Notes: generated by a model from the letters alone, not told the origin. A stretch of DNA of 9,663 nucleotides from Methanosarcinales archaeon (GCA_013415595.1 JAAEEW010000111.1:1-9663), one strand, 5' to 3'; positions 1-6,477 are shown, counted from the first letter of the stretch. Numbers and translations: made by a program.

Positions 1-540
1 CCATAAGGACCAATATCAACTTATTGATCATGTAATTTATTCTTTGCCATGAGCCTGGCCTGGCGGTAGCCAGGGGAATGAAGACGGCCTCCAAACATCA
101 ATGAACCAAAAATCTCCGAGAATTTGACCAATATGGAGATGTCATTGCGTCATTAGTGGTCGAGGATGGAGTTTGAATCCCCCGTGTTTTGGGAATCCTT
201 ATATGTAATAAATGATTAATTAGAATTGGGAGGTGGGAAGAAGCCGGATAGATGGTTTCCATTCCCCGTTGAATCATGTAGAGATGATGGCTTTCGCACG
301 AAGACCAGAGGTTCTGACTGGCACCGGCATGGCAGAGGGAGCCAGTCAATCGATTGACCGACGGTTCCCTATTTCCGCCTTTTTGTAGACCAAAAAAGAC
401 AGCGAGTGTCCAGCCAGGCATCGGCGAGTGTGCCCTCAACCAAAAATCACCATAGAAGACCTGCTAGGCCAAGATCTGCCAGGTCCCCGTGCCTCTCAGG
501 TCTCGATTATCTGATGCGAAAGCCGAAAGCAAAAATATCG
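1..540. other. Intergenic region without a supported gene
   Basis: No reading frame here resembles a known protein, and the open frames present (for example 98-439 on the minus strand) have no family motif and no good ribosome-binding site. Visible structure is limited to four items. A 6-bp hairpin CCTGGC/GCCAGG with loop GGTA lies at 59-74. An AT-rich, TATA-like stretch lies at 196-231. A larger hairpin followed by a T5 tract lies at 336-384. AT content rises from about 505 toward the DUF2193 promoter. The region may hold the 3' flank of a gene outside the window or a small RNA; neither can be settled here. Confidence 0.6.
336..384 (+). terminator. Candidate hairpin terminator (possible end of a small RNA)
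   Basis: AGGGAGCC (336-343) pairs with GGTTCCCT (363-370) with one G-T wobble. Inside it lies the perfect 14-bp palindrome GTCAATCGATTGAC (345-358). A pyrimidine-rich stretch and T5 (380-384) follow. This looks like an intrinsic terminator for + strand transcription. No gene is seen immediately upstream, so it would end either a transcript entering from outside the window or a small RNA starting after the TATA-like box near 199-206. Archaea usually terminate on oligo-T alone, so the hairpin may serve another purpose. Confidence 0.3.
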
Positions 541-640
541 GAGGATTTCGAAAAACCCGTCAAATTAGCCAAATTTGTACATACCCTATTTAAATGGTAT
601 TTAAAGCAGCTGATCTAATAGGAGGTTTTTCGAAATCCTC
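541..640. repeat. Perfect 17-bp inverted repeat flanking the DUF2193 promoter
   Basis: The left arm GAGGATTTCGAAAAACC (541-557) is the exact reverse complement of 624-640, with a 66-bp AT-rich spacer. Each arm contains the 8-bp palindrome TTTCGAAA (546-553 and 628-635), with the centres 82 bp apart, close to eight helical turns. The ten bases ATCGGAGGAT also recur as a direct repeat at 537-546 and 641-650, the second copy holding the ribosome-binding site. The placement around TATA-like boxes fits a pair of operator sites for a dimeric regulator. If transcription starts further upstream, it would instead be a long RNA stem. The repeat is seen directly; its role is inferred. Confidence 0.7.
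587..605 (+). promoter_or_regulatory. Tandem TATA-like boxes of the DUF2193 operon
   Basis: TATTTAAA occurs twice, at 587-594 and 598-605, with an 11-bp period, inside the most AT-rich part of the upstream region. Archaeal transcription starts about 25-27 bases downstream of the box centre. The first copy would therefore start RNA near 615-618 and the second near 626-629, giving a leader of roughly 30-40 bases before the ATG at 656. Two boxes one helical turn apart could give two starts. The BRE element is not clear. Confidence 0.5.
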
Positions 641-650
641 ATCGGAGGAT
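621..650 (+). promoter_or_regulatory. Leader with ribosome-binding site in a hairpin; two exclusive folds
   Basis: The ribosome-binding site GGAGG (644-648) lies 7 bases before the DUF2193 ATG. The segment ATCCTC (635-640) can pair with GAGGAT (645-650) over an ATCG loop, burying that site. The same CCTC can instead pair with the upstream GAGG (622-625), extended by TTT/AAA around a TTCG loop (629-632) with one bulged T (636). That fold would leave the ribosome-binding site free. The two folds share bases 635-640 and cannot coexist. The pairing is read from sequence; switching between folds is inferred. Confidence 0.5.
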
Positions 651-655
651 AAGTC

Positions 656-2155
656 ATGTCAGATCTGTATAGAAAGATGATAGATGAGGCCATGATGGCC
701 CAGCATGCCGACGTAGAGGCGGTGAAGAAGAAGAGAGGACAGAACTTCGTGATAGACGACACCTCAGCCTATCTCAACGTCGTGAACAAGATGAAGGCCG
801 CTGACGGCCAGGCCAAGTCGGTGATCAAGCTGCACGTGGACTCGGTCAACGCCCATTTCGAGAACCTGAAGGCCCTGACCAAGACCATCCGGCCGGAGGA
901 CGACCCCTTCGTGGAGCACTATCAGACTCCGGCAGTGATGGAGATACTGTGCGAGGAGGACGAGAAGTTCAAGAAGAGCGTGGACGCCTTCATCGACGCC
1001 GTGGGTAAGTCCGAGGCCCTGATCGGCCGGGAGGTAGTGAGGAGGTACGGAGGATTTTACGGCCCCACCTGCGTGGTGGACTTCGCCCTGATCCCCGGCT
1101 CCACCAGCAACATCGTCAACCAGATATTGAAAACGACGGACATCCCGGCAGACCACAAGCAGGCCATTCTGGCAGCCAAGTCCTGGGGCATGAACACCTC
1201 CTACGGATTTGGCGAGGTCTTCGCCCACCAGCTTGAGGCCGGGGCCACGACTGCCGATGCGGTGAAGAAGGAGATCGAGCAGATCAAGTACATCTACCAG
1301 AGCCCCATCGACGCCCAGGCTAAACTGATGGACGCCGCCGGACACACATCGTTCGACGTTCGGAAGTACATGGCCGGCTACAAGAAGAAGATGGCAGCCA
1401 CGATAAAGGCGGCCATGAACGACGGAGTACACTACGGCAACATCGTTACCGTTCCCGCCTACTGCGTGGGCGACATCTCCCACCACATCGCACAGTCCAC
1501 CTTCAACATGTGCAAGGACGACGTGATAATGGCCACCATCGAGGCCACCACCGAGGTCATGGACGCCACCCTGAACGCAGCAGTGGACAAGTTCAAGAGC
1601 GAGTACCAGGTGCTCTCCCTGGCCACCGGGGCGGCCGCCTGCGCCGTGGAGTACATCCTGGAGCTGGACGGCTTCAACGCCATCATGATCGTGGACCTGC
1701 TCACCAAGAGGTTCCACAACTACGTCCAGCTCTACCCGTCCAGGAGCGCCGCTGCTGAGCTTCACAACTGCGACTTCATGGACATGATCTACAGAGGCTG
1801 GAACTACCTGGACCGCACCAGGAGAAGGGTCAACGGCTCCGGAAAGACCCTGGTGCCCCAGATCGCCGGCATGAACGTGGACCTGGAGCCCATCCACAGG
1901 AACGAGGTCATCATGAATCCCCAGCGCTACGCCTATCCGGGATGCGCCATCTCCGTCCGGTTCTCTGCCCTGATGAGGCTGGCCGACTATCCCTGCCTGC
2001 TGACCAGCGAGCCGGTGACCGCCACCCTGATGACCAACATCATCGCCCTGCACAAAGAGATTCCAGCATCCCCGGCCAGGGTGTGCAAGGACTGCGCTTC
2101 CGCCTCCTTAATCGACTTCAGGCACTCCTACTGTCAGTACCGGGAAGCCGTCTAG
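656..2155 (+). CDS. DUF2193 family protein of unknown function (methanogen-conserved)
   Basis: The 499-residue product is recognised as the methanogen family DUF2193; full length is typical and no function has been established. It is soluble, with no signal peptide or membrane segment. The N-terminal third is lysine-rich and probably helical. The central part has the glycine-rich stretch YGGFYGPTCVVDF and the segments NPQRYAYPGCAISVRFS and HNCDFMDMIYRGWNYLDR, which look like conserved cores. The C-terminus carries CKDC (C477, C480) and a further C493, a possible metal or redox site. The ATG at 656 is chosen because GGAGG sits 7 bases upstream. Strong use of G/C-ending codons suggests good expression. 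It is the first gene of a unit with the DUF2180 gene (9 bases on) and aqpM. Its promoter region has a notable inverted repeat and a possible RNA switch. The family name comes from memory of the sequence, not from a search. Confidence 0.85.
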   Translation: MSDLYRKMIDEAMMAQHADVEAVKKKRGQNFVIDDTSAYLNVVNKMKAADGQAKSVIKLHVDSVNAHFENLKALTKTIRPEDDPFVEHYQTPAVMEILCEEDEKFKKSVDAFIDAVGKSEALIGREVVRRYGGFYGPTCVVDFALIPGSTSNIVNQILKTTDIPADHKQAILAAKSWGMNTSYGFGEVFAHQLEAGATTADAVKKEIEQIKYIYQSPIDAQAKLMDAAGHTSFDVRKYMAGYKKKMAATIKAAMNDGVHYGNIVTVPAYCVGDISHHIAQSTFNMCKDDVIMATIEATTEVMDATLNAAVDKFKSEYQVLSLATGAAACAVEYILELDGFNAIMIVDLLTKRFHNYVQLYPSRSAAAELHNCDFMDMIYRGWNYLDRTRRRVNGSGKTLVPQIAGMNVDLEPIHRNEVIMNPQRYAYPGCAISVRFSALMRLADYPCLLTSEPVTATLMTNIIALHKEIPASPARVCKDCASASLIDFRHSYCQYREAV

Positions 2156-2164
2156 GTGATGGTC

Positions 2165-2374
2165 ATGAAGTGCTACCTCTGCGCAAAGGAGGGCAAAGAC
2201 CGGGACGCAGTGGCCATCTGCATCGTCTGCGGAATGGGGGTTTGCATGGACCACGCCATCCGGGAAGAGGTTGCGGTGTGGGAGGGAGGATATCCCTTCC
2301 CCGCCAAGAAGCTGAAGAGGACCGTTCCCCGGATACTGTGCAAGCCCTGCTACTCGGCCTATCATGAGGGTTGA
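2165..2374 (+). CDS. DUF2180 family small zinc-binding protein
   Basis: This 69-residue protein begins MKCYLC and matches the archaeal DUF2180 family. It has eight likely zinc ligands: C3, C6, C19, C22, C27, H30, C59 and C62, enough for two zinc sites in a treble-clef or B-box-like fold. No DNA-binding or catalytic motif is evident; a regulatory or scaffold role is possible but unproven. In-frame GTG 2156 and ATG 2159 lie upstream. ATG 2165 is preferred because AGGTGAT (2154-2160), a full match to the archaeal 16S tail complement, sits 4 bases before it and the family starts at MKCY. That site overlaps the DUF2193 stop codon, implying translational coupling. The stop lies 2 bases before the aqpM ATG. 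Confidence 0.82.
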   Translation: MKCYLCAKEGKDRDAVAICIVCGMGVCMDHAIREEVAVWEGGYPFPAKKLKRTVPRILCKPCYSAYHEG

Positions 2375-2376
2375 AG

Positions 2377-3114
2377 ATGTCCCTGATGAAGAAGTCGGTG
2401 GCCGAGCTAGTGGGCACGTTCCTGCTGGTGTACTTCGGTGCCGGGTCGGCGGCCATCACCCTGATGATCTCTAAGGGGTCCTCGCCCCCCAACCCCTTCA
2501 ACATCGGCATCGGCGCTCTGGGCGGCCTGGGCGACTGGGTGGCCATCGGGCTGGCCTTCGCCCTGGCCATATCCGCTGTCATCTACTCCCTGGGCAGGAT
2601 CTCCGGGGCCCACATCAACCCGGCCGTGACCATCGCCCTGTGGGCCACCAAACGGTTTGCCACCGGGGACATGGTGGCCTACATCATCGCCCAGATGATT
2701 GGAGCGGCCCTGGCCAGCTTCGCCTTTGCCGCCACTGTGGGCATGGACGCGGTCACAGTGGGCGGGCTGGGGGCCACTGCGCCCTTCCCGGGGATCAGTT
2801 ACAGCCAGGCCATACTGGCCGAGGCCATCGGCACCTTCCTGCTGATGCTGACCATCATGGGAGTGGCCGTGGACGAGCGGGCCCCGCCGGGATTTGCCGG
2901 CCTGATCATCGGGCTCACCGTGGGCGGGATAATTACCACCACCGGAAACATTGCCGGGTCGTCGCTGAACCCGGCCAGGACCTTCGGCCCCTACCTGGGG
3001 GATCAGATACTGGCCGGAAACAGCCTGTGGCAGTACTTCCCCATCTACGTGATAGGACCGATAGCCGGTGCAGTGATTGCAGCTTTTCTCTACGACTACC
3101 TGTCGAAGGAATAG
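2377..3114 (+). CDS. aqpM: Aquaporin AqpM (MIP family channel)
   Basis: This 245-residue membrane channel is a close relative of Methanothermobacter AqpM, a tetrameric water/glycerol channel also discussed for CO2 and H2S. Six transmembrane helices and both half-helix NPA motifs are present: NPA at 81-83 after SGAHI, and NPAR at 198-201 after GSSL. The four selectivity-filter residues known for AqpM (Phe62, Ile187, Ser196, Arg202) are matched by F61, I186, S195 and R201. The AqpM-type isoleucine, rather than the histidine of strict water channels, is therefore kept. ATG 2377 is chosen over TTG 2371 because GAGGG (2366-2370) lies 6 bases upstream and the N-terminus then aligns with AqpM. It is the last gene of the DUF2193-DUF2180 unit. 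It probably equilibrates water or small neutral solutes across the cytoplasmic membrane. Confidence 0.95.
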   Translation: MSLMKKSVAELVGTFLLVYFGAGSAAITLMISKGSSPPNPFNIGIGALGGLGDWVAIGLAFALAISAVIYSLGRISGAHINPAVTIALWATKRFATGDMVAYIIAQMIGAALASFAFAATVGMDAVTVGGLGATAPFPGISYSQAILAEAIGTFLLMLTIMGVAVDERAPPGFAGLIIGLTVGGIITTTGNIAGSSLNPARTFGPYLGDQILAGNSLWQYFPIYVIGPIAGAVIAAFLYDYLSKE

Positions 3115-3126
3115 CTGCCAGCCATC

Positions 3127-3134
3127 TTTTTTTT
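3127..3134 (+). terminator. Oligo-T (T8) terminator after aqpM
   Basis: Eight consecutive T residues begin 12 bases after the aqpM stop codon. Archaeal RNA polymerase terminates on such T-tracts without needing a hairpin, so this is the likely 3' end of the three-gene operon transcript. Confidence 0.65.
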
Positions 3135-3752
3135 GTCCCATCTCCTCCAGCCCTGGCCAGGGCTCTCCAGGATTCAAGAACCCCCGCCTGAGCCCCCGGG
3201 GAGCCGCAAGCTGCAGATTTGCAGGCTGAGCTGATCCGGCGCGGATCGGGAGTGCCCTTAGGCGGCCCCTGGCCTTCTGTCGAGAGGCCGGAAAGGATCC
3301 TGGAAATGGGGCAGAAAGTGAAGCCAGGGGGAGGGCGTAAACGGCGAAGAGTGGATGGCGAAGAGTGGATGGCCCAGATCAGTGAAGAGGAAGAAGGCCC
3401 GGCGGCGGAAGAATGCGTGAAGGCGGGAGATTTGAGAAAAAGGCTTTCCACGTGATCTTGACCACCGCCGAGACCATAATATCTTAATAAATCATTATAG
3501 TTTAAAAATCTTTCGATTTCTGATTAAAATTCGGAGGGGTCACTAGTCTTTCAGATCATGTCTTTTCGCTCATCAAAAAGTATAAGTTTTAAATTAACTT
3601 TAAACTAAATGGCATTTTGGCCGAACTGGTGTGCCGGGGGAGGCCAGGGGCGCAGGCCTAAAAACGTGGCCGGGGAGGAAAATGCCTATTGCTTGACTTG
3701 ATCCGGGCTCCTGGCTTTTTAAAAGCCACTCACAAAGAGACCCGTGAACAGG
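3135..3752. other. Convergent intergenic region with an AT-rich island
   Basis: This stretch lies between the 3' ends of aqpM and the minus-strand S-layer gene and contains no convincing gene. A frame at 3219-3455 (+) is rejected as coding. The left half is GC-rich and holds a 14-bp tandem duplication. An abrupt AT-rich island runs from about 3471 to 3612, with TATA-like words on both strands such as GTATAAGT at 3579-3586. A near-palindrome TGGCTTTT/AAAAGCCA with one central base (3712-3728) could end transcription from either side. Promoter-like composition between two converging genes is unexpected, but no product can be assigned. Confidence 0.5.
3343..3373. repeat. 14-bp tandem duplication
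   Basis: GGCGAAGAGTGGAT occurs twice head to tail (3343-3356 and 3357-3370), followed by GGC, the start of a third unit. Because 14 is not a multiple of 3, the duplication would shift any reading frame, which supports this stretch being non-coding. It looks like a simple slippage duplication. Confidence 0.8.
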
Positions 3753-3782
3753 GGGGAAAGGAGCTTATGCGAACCTTTCCCC
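3753..3782 (-). terminator. Strong hairpin just after the S-layer gene
   Basis: GGGGAAAGG (3753-3761) and CCTTTCCCC (3774-3782) form a perfect 9-bp stem with a 12-base loop, 8 bases beyond the stop codon of the minus-strand S-layer gene. On the transcript the second arm runs into a pyrimidine-rich tail but has no long T-tract. It could therefore be a terminator or a 3' structure that protects the mRNA. Confidence 0.55.
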
Positions 3783-3790
3783 GGGGCAGA

Positions 3791-4765
3791 TCAGTCCGTC
3801 ACCGACCGGTAGACGTAGAAGCGCAGTGGATTTTCCGCCGTTATCCGGTTCTGGTTGGAGGTCTTTATCCCGAATCCCTCCATCAGGGGAATGTCCTTGT
3901 TCCTGTTGAGGGATATGGCGCTATCCTTGTTGGTCATGGTGAGGGTCATGTTGCCAGAGGAGACCCCGTCGATGGTCATCTTGTCGTACCTGCGGCCGGC
4001 CTTCAGGAAGAGGACGTCATCTTCCGAGATCTGCCAAATCCCGTCCACGTCGGCCACGTTCTCCTCTCCGCTGCGAAAGGCGTTCTTGAAGTGAACGGCT
4101 ATCACCACGATCTCCTTTCCCCCGCCCAGGGCTGCCTTGTGGATGAAAGTCCGGTTATCCACCCCGGCCCCGGTGGCAGAGGGCTCGATCACCGCCGAGT
4201 CCTCCCACAGACCGTCCCGGTACAGGTCCAGGTAGACCTTGTCCCCGGCCTGGTCGATGTCCTTTATCTGGAGCAGGAATCCCCCGGCCAGCCTCAGGGG
4301 AGAGTCGGAGGTAATGGTCTGCTCCTCATCGCTGTCCAGGAGCACCCGGCTTATCCGCTCGTTGGAGAGAAGGCTCGGGTCGCTGGACTTGTTGAAGAGC
4401 AGGCCGTCGGCGTACCCGGCGAAGTACTTCTCTCCCAGGAAGCCCATGGTGTAGTAAGCCCCCCAGCCTTCGTACTCGAACCGCTCCCGCCTGGCCCGGC
4501 TCTGGTAGACCACCCCTGTATCCGCCTCCAGCTGGTTTCCGGAGACGGTCACGTTCAGGGTCTCGGTGCCTATCCCCTCATCGGTATCGAAGTAAAAGCC
4601 GGGAAAGCTGTTGGCATCCCAGCTGTAGCCGGCCCCGTCCACCACCTCGGCCACCGGACCCCGGACGTCAAATCCAAAGACCGTGGAGACCATGCACATT
4701 GCCGCCAGCAAGAGCACTGCGGCCACTTCCAGCTTCGCGAGCCCACGACTCAATCTAAACCCCAC
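3791..4765 (-). CDS. Secreted S-layer family protein, single duplication domain
   Basis: The 324-residue product resembles the S-layer duplication domain of Methanosarcinales, whose repeats build the surface lattice. Residues 13-30 are a hydrophobic signal sequence, probably cleaved after VFG (residue 31). The mature start FDVRGPVAEV and the later YTMGFLGEKYFAGY, LLQIKDID and DKVYLDLYRDG stretches are typical of the domain. Four N-glycosylation sequons are visible (N71, N125, N204, N272). Full-length S-layer proteins of this group usually have two such domains, a linker and a C-terminal membrane anchor. Here there is only one domain and no anchor, so it may be a lattice accessory or be held by other proteins. 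The start is GTG 4765, with AAGGA about 7 bases upstream. It is transcribed divergently from the permease gene and ends at a strong hairpin. No in-frame break is seen, so it is not an obvious fragment. Confidence 0.8.
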   Translation of the reverse strand: MGFRLSRGLAKLEVAAVLLLAAMCMVSTVFGFDVRGPVAEVVDGAGYSWDANSFPGFYFDTDEGIGTETLNVTVSGNQLEADTGVVYQSRARRERFEYEGWGAYYTMGFLGEKYFAGYADGLLFNKSSDPSLLSNERISRVLLDSDEEQTITSDSPLRLAGGFLLQIKDIDQAGDKVYLDLYRDGLWEDSAVIEPSATGAGVDNRTFIHKAALGGGKEIVVIAVHFKNAFRSGEENVADVDGIWQISEDDVLFLKAGRRYDKMTIDGVSSGNMTLTMTNKDSAISLNRNKDIPLMEGFGIKTSNQNRITAENPLRFYVYRSVTD

Positions 4766-5110
4766 CTGTTTTCCTTGCGGCCTTCAGCCGGATTTATCTG
4801 TTTTGCTCTTCTGGTCCGTTGCGATAAGTAGGTTTCCCGATCGGAGATCTTTCTGGCGATTCTCTGAATGTCCAGGGAATAGGCGCGCGACGGGGAGGAT
4901 TCCGTGGAGACTGCGCTCCTGCCACTGCCGGCCACCACAGCCACTGTTGCCAGGGACGTGTGTTCCCACTGCCGGCTTGCGCTTTCCCGGAGGCCCGCGT
5001 TTCCACGCCAGCCAGTCTGGACCCCTCCGGGCTGACCGGCGGCTACCCCCGGTCACCCGCCCCTGACCACCGAAAGATCTTTGAGCAGGGACTGTCGGGG
5101 CTTTAGGCCT
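4766..5110. other. Divergent spacer between S-layer gene and permease gene
   Basis: The spacer should hold promoters for both neighbours. For the minus-strand S-layer gene the best candidate is ATAAATC-like DNA at 4791-4798, about 28 bases from the GTG, which would give a very short leader. No clear TATA box precedes the permease. A 10-bp palindrome AAAGATCTTT (5073-5082) lies about 30 bases before its chosen start, and AGATCTTT recurs at 4845-4852. CCACTGCCGGC is repeated at 4922-4932 and 4966-4976. Open frames here are GC-driven and show no family resemblance. Confidence 0.5.
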
Positions 5111-6361
5111 GTGATAGACGCCCCGGCCAACATATCGGTGATGGTGCTGGCAGCGGTCCTCCTGCTGATTGCAGTGAGGCAGGTGGGAGGCCTGCGGCTC
5201 CAGATCTGGCAGATCATGCTGGCCGGAGCGGCAGCCTGTCTCCTGCTGGGGGAGATCTCCCCGGCCGACGCCGCCAGGTCCGTCAACCTGGACGTGATGG
5301 TCTTCCTGTTCTGCATGTTCGTGATAGGCGAGGCCTTGCAGGAGAGCGGCTACCTGTTTCACCTCTCTTACCGGCTGTTTCGCCCGGCCAGGAGCGCTGA
5401 CCAGCTGGTGCTGATGATCCTCTTCTCCATGGGGCTGCTATCCGCCTTTCTGATGAACGACACCCTGGCCATCATCGGCACCCCCCTGGTTCTGCACTTC
5501 GCCCGGGCCCACGGGATGTCCCCCCGCCTCCTCCTCCTGGCCCTGGCCTTCGCCGTCACCACCGGAAGCGCCATGAGCCCCATCGGCAATCCCCAGAACC
5601 TGCTGATCGCCCTGAGCGCCCAGGTCTCCAACCCCTTCCTCACCTTCTTTCGCTACCTGGCCCTGCCCACAGCCGTCAACCTCCTGCTGGCCTTCCTGGT
5701 GCTGAAGCTGGCCTACAGGAACGGCTTTTCCAGCGGCCCCCTCAACCACGTGCCCCGGGAGATCAGCGATCCCGGGCTGGCGGCCATCTCCAGGGTCTCT
5801 CTGATGCTGATCCTGGTGCTGGTGACCTTCAAGGTGGCATCCGTCCTCCTGGACGCCGGCCTGGACTTCAGCCTGACCGCCATCGCCGCCGTCTCCGCCC
5901 TGCCCGTGGCCTTCAGCCGCCGCCGGCTGGAGATCATAAGGAGCATCGACTGGCAGACTTTGATCTTCTTCGCCGCCATGTTCGTGCTCATGGAAAGCGT
6001 CTGGCTCTCCGGCTTCTTCCAGTCCCTGATGGAGGTGGCCGACCTCAACCTGCGGTCCGTTCCGGTCATCCTGGCCACCAGCGTGGTGCTGAGCCAGTTC
6101 ATTTCCACCGTGCCCTTCGTGGCCCTGTACCTGCCCCTGATCGAGGGCCTTGGCACCTCGGCCCCGGAGATGGCCGCCCTGGCCGCCGGGAGCACCATCG
6201 CCGGAAACCTGTTCATCCTGGGGGCGGCCAGCAACGTGATCATAATTCAAAACGCTGAGCACAGCCAGGAGACCCTGACCTTCTGGGAGTTCGCCCGGGT
6301 GGGAATCCCCCTGACCGCCCTGAACGTGGCCGTCTACTGGCTGTTCCTGGCCGTGCTTTAA
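5111..6361 (+). CDS. Anion permease of the ArsB/NhaD/SLC13 (ion transporter) superfamily
   Basis: The 416-residue integral membrane protein has about ten to eleven hydrophobic helices and the two inverted halves of this superfamily. The first half holds the hairpin motif FLMNDTLAIIGTPLVL followed by TGSAMSPIGNPQNLL. The second half holds SQFISTVPFVALYLPL followed by GSTIAGNLFILGAASNVIII. These SPIGNPQN and GAASN loops form the ion and substrate site in relatives. Known members carry arsenite, citrate, dicarboxylates, sulfate or Na+/H+, so the substrate cannot be named, and there is no arsenic or carboxylate gene nearby. The start is uncertain: GTG 5111 gives an N-terminus just before the first helix, TTG 5081 would add 10 residues, and ATG 5141 would remove 10. 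None has a strong ribosome-binding site. It is probably a single-gene unit. It is divergent from the S-layer gene and is followed by a C-rich, G-quadruplex-prone spacer. Confidence 0.85.
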   Translation: MIDAPANISVMVLAAVLLLIAVRQVGGLRLQIWQIMLAGAAACLLLGEISPADAARSVNLDVMVFLFCMFVIGEALQESGYLFHLSYRLFRPARSADQLVLMILFSMGLLSAFLMNDTLAIIGTPLVLHFARAHGMSPRLLLLALAFAVTTGSAMSPIGNPQNLLIALSAQVSNPFLTFFRYLALPTAVNLLLAFLVLKLAYRNGFSSGPLNHVPREISDPGLAAISRVSLMLILVLVTFKVASVLLDAGLDFSLTAIAAVSALPVAFSRRRLEIIRSIDWQTLIFFAAMFVLMESVWLSGFFQSLMEVADLNLRSVPVILATSVVLSQFISTVPFVALYLPLIEGLGTSAPEMAALAAGSTIAGNLFILGAASNVIIIQNAEHSQETLTFWEFARVGIPLTALNVAVYWLFLAVL

Positions 6362-6392
6362 TCCCGCCATTTTGCCGCCGGCTGCCAGCCGT

Positions 6393-6477
6393 CCCCTGCC
6401 CCCTGCCGCGGCCCTCTGGACCGGTCCCTTTCCCCCAAATCTCGCCCCCGGCCCCTCCCCGGTCTCCCCTGGTCCCC
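6393..6477 (-). other. C-rich tract; strong G-quadruplex pattern on the minus strand
   Basis: About ten runs of three to five C lie within 85 bases on the + strand. The densest part (6445-6477) has runs C5, C4, C4, C4, C4 separated by 2, 1, 5 and 4 bases. Its minus strand therefore meets the usual G-quadruplex rule with four-G tracts and short loops, and the + strand could form an i-motif. It lies between the permease stop and the methyltransferase promoter. It might hinder RNA polymerase on the template strand and separate the two units; that role is inferred. Confidence 0.7.

Noticed and set aside
160..205. tRNA-like words (GAGTTTGAATCC near 170-181)
   Set aside because: No acceptor stem, D-arm or anticodon arm could be assembled around the T-loop-like segment.
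98..439. 113-codon minus-strand open frame in the left intergenic region
   Set aside because: No recognisable domain, atypical composition and no ribosome-binding site; it also crosses the hairpin and T-tract structure.
406..618. 70-codon + strand open frame before the DUF2193 gene
   Set aside because: It runs through the TATA-like boxes and the inverted repeat and has no likeness to a protein.
764..2053. 429-codon open frame antisense to the DUF2193 gene
   Set aside because: It is a by-product of GC-rich codons in the opposite strand; its product is low-complexity, rich in G, H and V, with no family likeness.
2933..3451. 172-codon minus-strand frame starting next to the AT-rich island
   Set aside because: It overlaps the aqpM 3' end antisense, lacks a ribosome-binding site and has a serine/proline/arginine-rich composition typical of a shadow frame.
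3219..3455. Charged 78-codon + frame, or 49 codons from ATG 3306
   Set aside because: It contains a 14-bp tandem duplication that would shift the frame, has no family likeness and lies after the operon terminator.
3558..3608. 16-codon frame after GGAGGGG in the AT-rich island
   Set aside because: The ribosome-binding-like site is about 18 bases from the ATG, too far, and the peptide is too short to judge.
3689..4831. 380-codon + frame over the S-layer gene
   Set aside because: The minus-strand frame has a signal peptide, sequons and S-layer domain features; the + frame has none.
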